Below, one piece after another: positions 28,130 through 36,900 of a DNA stretch of 64,000 nt. Within the stretch, counting starts at the first letter, position 1, and the number at the start of each line of letters is the position of its first letter. The stretch is from Arenibacter algicola (GTDB taxonomy: Bacteria > Bacteroidota > Bacteroidia > Flavobacteriales > Flavobacteriaceae). The notes beneath the pieces are model-generated. The model made no database searches and was not told the origin of the DNA. It worked only from the letters and a program-made list of their open reading frames with translations. Location: assembly GCF_018860365.1 (NCBI RefSeq), contig NZ_JAHKPO010000031.1:1-64000 (forward strand), given 5' to 3'. The position numbers were made by a program, and so were the translations under genes.

Positions 28130-29452
28130 TTGAAGTTAGTATCAAGGTTTCAGGTCTTAAAAAATGCGGGGAGAATCCTAAAAAATCCTTTGCCCTTTCA
28201 TCATGAAAATTTTGAGGCATATGGGGATTGTTTTAAAGTACAATTAAGTTCCAAGGAAATAGTCCTTTTTACCAGAAGCCCCGGATTAATAAAGCATATT
28301 CTTCAAAAACAACATAGGAAATACGAAAAATCCTCTTTGCAAACAGTGGATTTGGCCAAGTACGTTGGTCATGGTATTCTAACCTCCAGTGGTGAACATT
28401 GGCGCACTCATAGAAGAATGGTGCAGCCAGCTTTTCACAAGAAAAAGCTCCATAATTTAATGGGGGTCATGAGGGAGGCCATACTACTGGAACTGGAACG
28501 TATAGAGCCTGGGATGGAGCAGGATGTTTTTCCACTTATGGGCGATCTTGCATTTCAGGTTGTTGCCAAATCCCTTTTTAGTAATTCGGATATTCGCGAA
28601 AGGATGTCACGACTCCAACATATTACCGAGGCCAATCAGCGCATGTTGATCAAAGAAATGCGGCAACCATATCTAAAATGGTGGTATAGACTCAGTGGTA
28701 AAATAGATAAGCACTTGAAAATGGCCGGTGAAGGCAAGAGGCTACTTTTGGATATTGTTGAAGAGCGGAGGAGATCTGGATTGGAAAAAGATGATTTGTT
28801 GGATATGCTTCTTAGGGCACGTTATGATGATGGCACCCCAATGCCAGATGGGCAATTGTTGGATGAAGTGTTGATTCTTTTTATAGCAGGTCATGAAACC
28901 ACAGCCAATGCACTTAGTTTCACCCTGTTTCTTTTGGCTAAAAATCCGGCAATGCAGGATCAAGTTTATGAGGAAGTGTCAAAGGTTGATTTTGAGGACA
29001 GTAATGTTGATTTAATGCAAGGAGTGATGCAGCTTCAATTTGTTAAACAATGTATAGAGGAAGCATTACGGTTGTATCCACCAGCTTATGTAATAGATAG
29101 GGTGGCCACCGAAGATGATATGTTTGAAGATATTGAACTACCAAAAGGTACCATGGTGCTTATGTCCATTTACGAATTACACCGCTATGGCCATTTTTGG
29201 AACAGGCCATTGGAATATGACCCAAGTAGATTTAAGGAAGCGGACAAAAAGGATTATGGGGACTATTATTATCCATTTGGGGCGGGTCCCAGAATGTGTG
29301 TGGGCAATAATTTTGCCATGTATGAAATGATCATTGCCATAGCGGAAATTGTGAAGAAATATAGCATATCCAGCACTTTGAAAAACGTAGAGATCAATCC
29401 TTTGATTTCACTTAAGCCAAAGAACGTACCTTTACTGTTTACCGAAAGATAA
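28130..29452 (+). CDS. Cytochrome P450
   Basis: A heme monooxygenase of 440 residues. The I-helix oxygen-binding motif AGHETTA, the K-helix EEALR (ExxR) and the heme-ligand loop [10 protein letters not shown] with Cys390 are all present. There is no signal peptide or N-terminal membrane anchor, so it is cytosolic and relies on separate redox partners, none of which is nearby. The only usable start is TTG at 28130: an in-frame stop lies at 28118-28120 and the next ATG is deep in the protein. It sits between ruvB and queG (4-bp gap to queG), an arrangement that says nothing clear about substrate. Confidence 0.9.
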   Translation: MKLVSRFQVLKNAGRILKNPLPFHHENFEAYGDCFKVQLSSKEIVLFTRSPGLIKHILQKQHRKYEKSSLQTVDLAKYVGHGILTSSGEHWRTHRRMVQPAFHKKKLHNLMGVMREAILLELERIEPGMEQDVFPLMGDLAFQVVAKSLFSNSDIRERMSRLQHITEANQRMLIKEMRQPYLKWWYRLSGKIDKHLKMAGEGKRLLLDIVEERRRSGLEKDDLLDMLLRARYDDGTPMPDGQLLDEVLILFIAGHETTANALSFTLFLLAKNPAMQDQVYEEVSKVDFEDSNVDLMQGVMQLQFVKQCIEEALRLYPPAYVIDRVATEDDMFEDIELPKGTMVLMSIYELHRYGHFWNRPLEYDPSRFKEADKKDYGDYYYPFGAGPRMCVGNNFAMYEMIIAIAEIVKKYSISSTLKNVEINPLISLKPKNVPLLFTER

Positions 29453-29456
29453 TTTT

Positions 29457-30377
29457 TTGAAGAAGATTCATAAACATACCCAGCTTATAAAGGCCGAAGC
29501 CAAACGCCTCGGCTTTTTGTCGTGCGGTATCTCCAAGGCCGAATTTTTGGAGGAGGAAGCCCCTAGATTGGAAAAGTGGCTCAATAAGAACATGTATGGG
29601 GAAATGGGCTATATGGAAAACCATTTCGATAAACGATTGGATCCTACCAAATTGGTGGAAGGGTCTAAATCCGTAATTTCCCTTCTGCTTAATTATTTCC
29701 CGGAAGAATCTCAAAAAGAAAACACCTTTAAGGTGTCAAAATATGCCTACGGACAGGATTACCATCATGTCATTAAATCCAAACTAAAGGAACTACAAGA
29801 ATTTATTGCCCAAGAAATTGGGGAAGTGCACGGTAGGGCTTTTGTGGATTCCGCACCTGTCCTGGATAAGGCTTGGGCGGCAAAGAGCGGATTGGGTTGG
29901 ATAGGAAAACACAGTAATCTGCTGACGCAGCAAGTGGGATCTTTTTACTTTATAGCCGAATTGATAGTGGACTTGGAACTGGAGTACGACCATAGGGTAA
30001 CCGATCATTGTGGTACCTGTACTGCCTGTATCGATGCTTGCCCCACCCAGGCAATAGTGGAGCCTTATGTGGTAGATGGCAGTAAGTGCATATCTTACCT
30101 TACCATCGAATTAAAGAACGAGATGCCTACAGAATTCAAAGGCAAAATGGACGATTGGATGTTTGGTTGTGATGTGTGTCAGGATGTATGCCCTTGGAAC
30201 CGATTTTCTAAACCCCATCGCGAACCATTGTTCAATCCCAATCCCCAATTACTTTCAATGACCAAAAAGGATTGGGAAGAAATTACGGAGGATGTCTTTA
30301 AGAAGGTGTTCCAGAAGTCTGCCGTAAAGCGCACCAAATTCTCCGGTTTAAAACGAAACATTGAGTTTTTGAAGTAG
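29457..30377 (+). CDS. queG: Epoxyqueuosine reductase QueG
   Basis: A cobalamin-dependent iron-sulfur enzyme performing the last step of queuosine synthesis in tRNA. The 306 residues contain the first ferredoxin-like cluster [11 protein letters not shown] (Cys185, 188, 191, 195) and the second, CDVCQDVC (Cys238, 241, 245). The N-terminal cobalamin-binding region (about 1-170) has [10 protein letters not shown]. Translation starts at TTG (29457), only 4 bp after the P450 stop. The last 39 codons are the first unit of a three-copy array (30261-30870), so the gene's 3' end is embedded in repeated DNA although the protein itself is intact. Confidence 0.94.
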   Translation: MKKIHKHTQLIKAEAKRLGFLSCGISKAEFLEEEAPRLEKWLNKNMYGEMGYMENHFDKRLDPTKLVEGSKSVISLLLNYFPEESQKENTFKVSKYAYGQDYHHVIKSKLKELQEFIAQEIGEVHGRAFVDSAPVLDKAWAAKSGLGWIGKHSNLLTQQVGSFYFIAELIVDLELEYDHRVTDHCGTCTACIDACPTQAIVEPYVVDGSKCISYLTIELKNEMPTEFKGKMDDWMFGCDVCQDVCPWNRFSKPHREPLFNPNPQLLSMTKKDWEEITEDVFKKVFQKSAVKRTKFSGLKRNIEFLK

Positions 30378-30424
30378 GACGGAAGTTTAATTTTTTTAGG
30401 ACCCATTATCGTTATCGGAACTTA

Positions 30425-30453
30425 TCCCCCTCCTTGGGAAGGGTCAGGGGAGG
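30425..30453. repeat. G/C-rich intergenic palindrome, copy 1
   Basis: The sequence tccccctccttgggaaggg... can fold into a short hairpin (ccctcc with gga-ggg) and is repeated at 30621-30649 (one difference) and, degraded, at 30815-30866. It resembles dispersed intergenic palindromes of Bacteroidota and could also serve as a weak terminator for queG. Confidence 0.55.
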
Positions 30454-30456
30454 TCG

Positions 30457-30573
30457 ACCAAAAAAGATTGGGAGGAAATTACGGAGGATGTTTTTAAGAA
30501 GGTGTTCCAGAAATCAGCCGTAAAACGCACTAAATTCTCTGGTTTAAAACGCAACATTGAGTTTTTGAATTAG
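30457..30573 (+). pseudogene. Displaced queG 3' fragment, copy 2
   Basis: This is 39 codons aligned without gaps to the end of queG. Ten differences occur, all at third positions: nine are synonymous and one changes the last residue Lys to Asn. There is no start codon or upstream fragment, so it is an untranslated remnant. The third-position bias means the divergence happened while the sequence was coding. Confidence 0.8.
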
Positions 30574-30652
30574 GCATTAGGTTGGTTATTTTTTAGACTT
30601 ATTTTCGTTATAGGAACTTATCCCCCTCCTTGGGAGGGGTCAGGGGAGGTCG

Positions 30653-30769
30653 ACCAAAAAGGACTGGGAGGAAATTACGGAGGATGTCTTTAAGTAGGTA
30701 TTCCAGAAATCCGCCGTAAAGCGTACTAAATTCTCCGGTTTAAAACGAAACATTGAGTTTTTGAAGTAG
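30653..30769 (+). pseudogene. Displaced queG 3' fragment, copy 3
   Basis: 39 codons aligned to the queG end with eight differences: seven synonymous third-position changes and one nonsense change (AAG to TAG at 30695). It shares the bases just after the stop (gacggaagtt) with copy 1 but not with copy 2. It lies about 220 bp before maeB. Confidence 0.8.
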
Positions 30770-30961
30770 GACGGAAGTTGAGCTTTTTAGACCAATAATC
30801 GTTTTGGGAGCCCATCCCTCTCCTTGGGAATGCCTGTCCCGCCTTTTGGCCAGAGGTCTGGGGAGGCCGTGTATTGGGGTATTTGAATATTGAATTACTT
30901 TTCCTCTTTTACAACTATGATAGATTACTTTTTTAAATTCTATTAATTTAAAGAATACTGT

Positions 30962-30969
30962 TAACTTTG
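30962..30969 (+). promoter_or_regulatory. -7 box of maeB
   Basis: TAACTTTG matches TAnnTTTG and lies 20 nt before the maeB ATG. No -33 TTG is found at the usual distance. Confidence 0.4.
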
Positions 30970-30989
30970 TTTTTCTAATACCACACTAT

Positions 30990-33284
30990 ATGAGCAAGCA
31001 AAAGACAAGAAGGGAAGCACTGGTGTATCACGCCAAACCGCAACCTGGGAAGATAAAAATAGTTCCTACCAAGCCTTATGCTACCCAAAGGGATCTGGGT
31101 CTTGCATATTCCCCTGGTGTGGCCGAGCCCTGCCTGGAAATAGCCAAAAACAAGGATAACGTATACAAGTATACGGCCAAAGGAAATATAGTGGCCGTAA
31201 TATCCAATGGAACTGCTGTCCTAGGATTGGGCGATATTGGACCCGAGGCTTCAAAGCCGGTGATGGAAGGCAAGTGCTTGCTATTTAAGATTTTCGCCGA
31301 TATAGACGGAATAGATATTGAATTGGATACCACCGATGTTGAAAAATTCATAGAAACAGTAAAGATAATTGCCCCAACATTCGGGGGTATAAATTTGGAG
31401 GATATAAAGGCTCCTGAAGCTTTTGAAATAGAAAGACGTTTAAAAGAAGAGCTGGATATTCCGGTAATGCACGACGATCAACACGGAACAGCTATAATAT
31501 CCTCTGCTGCCCTTTTGAACGCTTTGGTGCTTACCAATAAAAAAATTAGTGATGTCCGTATCGTTGTAAGTGGAGCAGGTGCGGCTGCCGTTTCCTGCAC
31601 CCGTCTGTACAAGGCATTTGGGGCAAGTGACAAAAACATAGTAATGTTGGATAGTAAAGGGGTTATCCGCAGTGATCGGGATAACCTGACTTCAGAGAAA
31701 TTGGAGTTTGCGACAGATAGAAAGATCGATACCTTGGAAGAAGCAATGAAAGATGCTGATGTATTTATTGGTCTTTCGGTGAAGGATATCGTTTCTGAAA
31801 AAATGTTATTGTCCATGGCTAAAGATCCTATAGTTTTTGCCATGGCCAATCCAGATCCGGAAATAGATTACAACCTGGCCATAAAAACCAGAAAGGATAT
31901 TATCATGGCCACAGGTAGGTCCGACCATCCTAATCAAGTGAACAATGTTTTAGGATTTCCTTTTATTTTTAGAGGGGCATTGGATGTCAGGGCCACCAAG
32001 ATAAATGAAGCTATGAAAATGGCTGCAGTAAAGGCTTTGGCGGAACTTACCAAGGAGCCCGTTCCGGAACAGGTGAATATTGCTTATGGACAAACAAGGT
32101 TGACTTTTGGGCGGGATTATATAATTCCAAAACCCTTCGATCCAAGATTGATATCTGAAATACCACCTGCCGTTGCAAAGGCGGCCATGAAAAGTGGAGT
32201 GGCCAAAATGCCCATTGATGATTGGGACAGATATAAAGAGGAGCTACTACAGCGTTCTGGTAACGATAACAAGATAGTTAGATTGCTACACGATCGTGCC
32301 AGAATAAACCCTAAAAGAATTGTTTATGCGGAGGCCGACCATTTGGACGTACTAAAAGCGGCCCAAATTGCCTACGAAGAAGGCTTGGCAACGCCAATTT
32401 TATTGGGGAATAAAGCGGTTATTGCGGAATTGATGCAGGAACTGGAATTCGATGCCGATATACTCGTTATAGATTCCCATGCGGATGAAGCCAATGATAA
32501 GAGAAATCATTATGCTTCCAAATATTTTGAAAATAGGCAGCGTAGTGGGGTAAGTCTTTTCAGTGCCCGTGCAAAGATGAGGGAGCGTAACTATTTTGCT
32601 GCAATGATGGTTTTGGAGGGAGATGCGGATGGAATGATTTCCGGATATTCCAGGGCATATCCAACCGTGGTGAAACCGGTATTCGAGGTAATCGGAAGGG
32701 CTGCCAATGTTAAGAAAGTGTCTACCGTAAACATTATGATTACCGAAAGGGGTCCATTGTTTTTAGCCGATACTTCCATCAACATTGATCCCAGTGCCGA
32801 GGAAATTGCCGAAATTGCCAAGATGACGGCCAATGTAGCCGTTACTTTTGGCTTTAGCCCCGTAATGGCCCTATTGTCCTATGCTAATTTTGGGTCTTCT
32901 ACACATCCTCGTGCTACCAAAGTAAAGGAAGCTGTAAAAATATTGCATGCTACCAACCCGGAATTGGTAGTGGATGGAGAACTGCAAATCGATTTTGCTT
33001 TGAACAAAGAATTGCACCAGGGTAAATTTCCCTTTTCCAAATTGTCCGGTAAAAAAGTAAATACCCTTATTTTTCCAAATTTGGAGTCGGCCAATATTAC
33101 CTATAAGCTGCTGAAGGAATTGAACCAAGCAGATTCCATTGGTCCTATCATGGTAGGTTTAAGACGTTCCGTGCACATCCTTCAATTGGGGGCCAGTGTG
33201 GACGAGATGGTCAATATGACTGCTGTTGCGGTTATTGATGCCCAAGAAAGGGAGAAGAGAAAATTGGCAAAAACACAAAAATAA
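30990..33284 (+). CDS. maeB: NADP-dependent malic enzyme with C-terminal phosphotransacetylase-like domain
   Basis: Oxidative decarboxylation of malate to pyruvate with NADPH formation. The 764 residues comprise a malic N-domain (AYSPGVAEPCLEI near 36-48), the catalytic/NAD-binding domain (HDDQHGTAI near 160, VVSGAGAAAVS near 192) and, from about residue 430, a PTA-type domain (YAEADHLDVLKAAQIA, MISGYSRAYPTV). In MaeB proteins the PTA domain acts as a regulatory acetyl-CoA sensor rather than an enzyme. The gene sits between the queG array and ruvA. Confidence 0.95.
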   Translation: MSKQKTRREALVYHAKPQPGKIKIVPTKPYATQRDLGLAYSPGVAEPCLEIAKNKDNVYKYTAKGNIVAVISNGTAVLGLGDIGPEASKPVMEGKCLLFKIFADIDGIDIELDTTDVEKFIETVKIIAPTFGGINLEDIKAPEAFEIERRLKEELDIPVMHDDQHGTAIISSAALLNALVLTNKKISDVRIVVSGAGAAAVSCTRLYKAFGASDKNIVMLDSKGVIRSDRDNLTSEKLEFATDRKIDTLEEAMKDADVFIGLSVKDIVSEKMLLSMAKDPIVFAMANPDPEIDYNLAIKTRKDIIMATGRSDHPNQVNNVLGFPFIFRGALDVRATKINEAMKMAAVKALAELTKEPVPEQVNIAYGQTRLTFGRDYIIPKPFDPRLISEIPPAVAKAAMKSGVAKMPIDDWDRYKEELLQRSGNDNKIVRLLHDRARINPKRIVYAEADHLDVLKAAQIAYEEGLATPILLGNKAVIAELMQELEFDADILVIDSHADEANDKRNHYASKYFENRQRSGVSLFSARAKMRERNYFAAMMVLEGDADGMISGYSRAYPTVVKPVFEVIGRAANVKKVSTVNIMITERGPLFLADTSINIDPSAEEIAEIAKMTANVAVTFGFSPVMALLSYANFGSSTHPRATKVKEAVKILHATNPELVVDGELQIDFALNKELHQGKFPFSKLSGKKVNTLIFPNLESANITYKLLKELNQADSIGPIMVGLRRSVHILQLGASVDEMVNMTAVAVIDAQEREKRKLAKTQK

Positions 33285-33348
33285 AATAGTTGAAATAAAT
33301 TCAAGTTTCAAATTTCTGAAACCTGAATTCTGAAACCGTTGTTAACTA

Positions 33349-33930
33349 ATGATTACCCATTTAAAAGGAAAACTTGTTGAAAAAAATCCCACCCATATTG
33401 TAATCGAATGTGCGGGAGTGGGGTATTTTGTAAATATTTCGTTGCACACGTTTTCAAAAATTGGGGATTCGGAAAGCATTCAACTATACACCCATCTACA
33501 AGTAAAGGAAGATTCACATACTTTGTTCGGTTTCTCCGAAAAGTCCGAAAGGGAGATATTTAGATTGCTGTTGTCGGTATCCGGAATAGGATCCAGCACG
33601 GCTAGAACTATGTTGTCCTCCCTGTCTCCGGGTCAAATTAGGGATGCTATTGCAACTGGGGATGTGCCTACTATTCAGGGAATCAAGGGTATCGGCGCCA
33701 AAACGGCACAACGGGTAATTCTGGACCTAAAGGACAAGGTTTTAAAAGTCTACGATATTGATGAACTTTCCATCCCATCAAACAATACAAATAAAGATGA
33801 AGCGTTATCTGCATTAGAGGTTCTTGGTTTTGTCCGCAAGCAAGCTGAAAAGGTTGTGGATAAAGTAGTTGCCCAAGACCCTGGACTAAGCGTAGAGGAC
33901 ATTATAAAATTTGCGCTTAAAAATTTATAA
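33349..33930 (+). CDS. ruvA: Holliday junction DNA helicase subunit RuvA
   Basis: Binds four-way junctions and loads RuvB. The 193 residues show the N-terminal OB-fold (MITHLKGKLVEKNPTHIVIE), two helix-hairpin-helix motifs (LLSVSGIGSSTARTML and IQGIKGIGAKTAQRVI) and the C-terminal RuvB-binding three-helix domain (DEALSALEVLGF). It lies 64 bp after maeB and 5 bp before sprA, so it may be co-transcribed with both rather than with ruvB. Confidence 0.96.
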   Translation: MITHLKGKLVEKNPTHIVIECAGVGYFVNISLHTFSKIGDSESIQLYTHLQVKEDSHTLFGFSEKSEREIFRLLLSVSGIGSSTARTMLSSLSPGQIRDAIATGDVPTIQGIKGIGAKTAQRVILDLKDKVLKVYDIDELSIPSNNTNKDEALSALEVLGFVRKQAEKVVDKVVAQDPGLSVEDIIKFALKNL

Positions 33931-33935
33931 CAAGT

Positions 33936-36900
33936 TTGAAAAAAGGGGCAAAATTTTATCTTAAATCATCATTTAAGCTTATCATCCTACTATTTATTTT
34001 CTTGGGCTCAACGGGTACTTCCGTGGCACAGGAAATAGAAGGGGAAGATGCAATTGGGCAGGAAGTAGATTCACTAAAAACGGGTGTTGCTCTGGGGAAA
34101 TTGAAAATGGAAAACCCGGACAGCATAGTTTCAAAATATACTTATGATCCCAATCTGGACAGATATATCTATACGGTAAGTGTTGGGGATTTTGATATTA
34201 ATTATCCCGTAATCCTTACTCCGGACCAATACTTGGAGTTGGTACGCCGGGAGGGTATGAAATCTTATTTTAAAGAAAAAATTGATGCCTTTTCGGGTAA
34301 AAAGGAGGGTAGTGAGGCGGCTCGCAAAAATTTACTTCCCAACTTCTATGTAAATAATAGCTTTTTTGAAAGTGTCTTTGGCGGTAATACCATTGAGGTG
34401 ATTCCACAAGGATCGGTGGCGATGGATCTTGGGGTTATATGGCAGAAAAACGATAACCCATCCCTGTCCCCACGTAACCGGACCAACCTTTCCTTTGATT
34501 TTGACCAACGGATAAGTTTAAGTATGTTGGGCAAAATTGGGGAGCGACTTCAGGTAACAGCCAATTATGATACCGAGGCTACCTTTGATTTTCAGAATTT
34601 AGTAAAGTTGGATTATACTCCATCTGAGGATGATATACTTCAAAAGATAGAAGTAGGTAATGTTAGTATGCCTCTAAATAGTTCCTTGATTACCGGGGCA
34701 CAGAGCCTTTTTGGGGTAAAGACCGAACTGCAATTTGGGAAGACCAGGGTTACGGCCGTATTTTCGGAACAAAGGTCACAAAGCAATACTGTAGTGGCAC
34801 AAGGTGGAGGTACGGTTAACGACTTCGAACTTAGGGCCCAGGATTACGACTCGGACAAACACTTTTTCTTGGCCCATTATTTTAGGGATAATTATGATGC
34901 CGCGCTTGTTAACTATCCTTATATAAGAAGCCAGGTCCAAATTACAAGGTTGGAAGTATGGATTACCAATAGGAGCCAACAAACTGTGAATATTAGAAAC
35001 GTTGTTGCTATCCAGGATTTAGGGGAGGTACAACCCGGAAAAACCAGGATAGGGCAAAACAATGGAGATCCGGCCGGATTCTTCAATAGTTCCGCTGCCG
35101 GTAATTTGCCAAGGAACGGTGCCAATGATTATGATCCTCTCCAAATTGCATCTGGAGGCGCGCTTACAAGCAGTATTCGCGATATAGCCACTGTTCAATC
35201 AGGTTTTAATGTGCCCGGCTATACCGTAAATCAGGGGTTTGATTATGCTATTTTGGAGAATGCCAGAAAACTGGAACAGGGCCGGGATTTTACCTTTAAT
35301 CCACAGCTGGGCTATATATCCCTAAATCAAAGATTGAGCAATGATGAAGTCCTTGGGGTAGCCTTTCAATACACTTATAATGGGGAAGTTTATCAGGTAG
35401 GAGAGTTCGCCAACGGTGGCGTAGATGCTACTACGGTGTCTCCTGGTGCAGAAATTCCGGTTAACAACAATACATTGATCCTTAAGTTGTTAAAGAGTAA
35501 TATTACCAATGTTGTAGATCCTATATGGGATCTTATGATGAAGAATATTTACGCCACTGGCGCTTATCAATTAAGTCAGGAGGATTTTAAGTTGAACATT
35601 TTATATGCCGAAACCACTCCAAGAAATTATATAACACCAGCGGAATCAGGTGTCGGCTCTGGTTGGCCAACTTCCCCCAAGCCTTTGGAAGATAGGATTT
35701 TGTTGGATGTGTTTAATTTGGACAGGTTAAATGCATATAATGATCTTCAAAGTGGAGGGGATGGTTTTTTTGATTATGTGGAAGGTATTACAATAAACTC
35801 GCAAACAGGGAGCATCATATTTACCAAAGTTGAACCTTTTGGGGAATACTTATTTAACCTTTTGGGTGGTGGTACCTATGATGTGGACAATGATCAAGGC
35901 TATAATGCCAATCAAAAGAAGTACGTCTTTAGGAATATGTACTCGCTTCCAACGGCGGCTGCACAACAAGATGCGGATAAAAATAGGTTTATTCTAAAAG
36001 GAACATATAAATCACAGGGAACCAATGGTATTCCTATAGGGGCATTCAATGTTCCCCAGGGGTCTGTAAGGGTTACTGCCGGAGGTAGGCAGTTGCAGGA
36101 AGGGATAGACTATACCGTAAATTATCAGTCGGGAACGGTGCAGATTTTGGACCCAAGTTTGGAGGCTTCCAATACGCCTATCAATATTTCAGTGGAGAAC
36201 AATGCGGTCTTCGGACAGCAGACCAGACGTTTTACAGGTGTAAATGTGGAGCATCAATTCAATAAGAATTTTGTGCTCGGGGGTACTTTGTTGAACCTGA
36301 ATGAAAAACCCTTGACTCAAAAATCCAACTATGGTATAGAGCCTGTAAACAACACAATATTTGGCCTTAACAGTAATTTTTCCACCGAAGTTCCATTTTT
36401 GACCAGGTTGGTCAATAAATTGCCAAATATAGATACGGATGTCCCTTCCAACTTGTCAGTTCGTGGTGAAGTGGCCTTTTTAAGCCCAAGTTCTCCTAAG
36501 AATGCGGATTTTGAAGGTGAAACCACAACCTATTTGGACGATTTTGAGGGGGCACAATCCCTGATCGATATTCGTTCTTTTCTCGGATGGTCTATGGCGA
36601 GTCCGCCTGTGGAATTTGCAACCACGACTAATAGTTTGGAGTCTGGATATGGTAGGGCAAAAATGGCCTGGTATACCGTAGATCCTATTTTTTATTCCAA
36701 TCAGCGGCCTACGGCATTGAGTGATGATGATATTTCCACAAACGAGACTAGAAGAATCTATATACAGGATGTTTTTAACCAAGATGTTGCCCAAGGGCAG
36801 ACTTTGGCCCAAAACACCTTGGACATAGCCTATTACCCTGGTATGAAAGGACCCTATAATGCAAACCCAAATTTTACTACGGAACAACCGCAGGATAAAT

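Larger units (their letters stand above)
30261..30870 (+). repeat. Tandem array of three queG 3'-end copies (196-bp unit)
   Basis: Units begin at 30261, 30457 and 30653, exactly 196 bp apart. Each contains 117 bp corresponding to the last 39 codons of queG, then about 79 bp of spacer ending in a G/C-rich element (tccccctccttggga...) and gtcgacca. Unit 1 is the true gene end. Unit 2 ends in a stop after one Lys-to-Asn change. Unit 3 has an internal TAG at 30695-30697, and its spacer has an insertion of about 22 bp. Of 18 substitutions in the coding part of units 2 and 3 relative to unit 1, 17 fall at third codon positions and 16 are synonymous. Confidence 0.85.

Noticed and set aside
30261-30870. 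CRISPR-like tandem repeats
   Set aside because: The units are 196 bp, contiguous, and encode the queG end; there are no short direct repeats with unique spacers and no cas genes.
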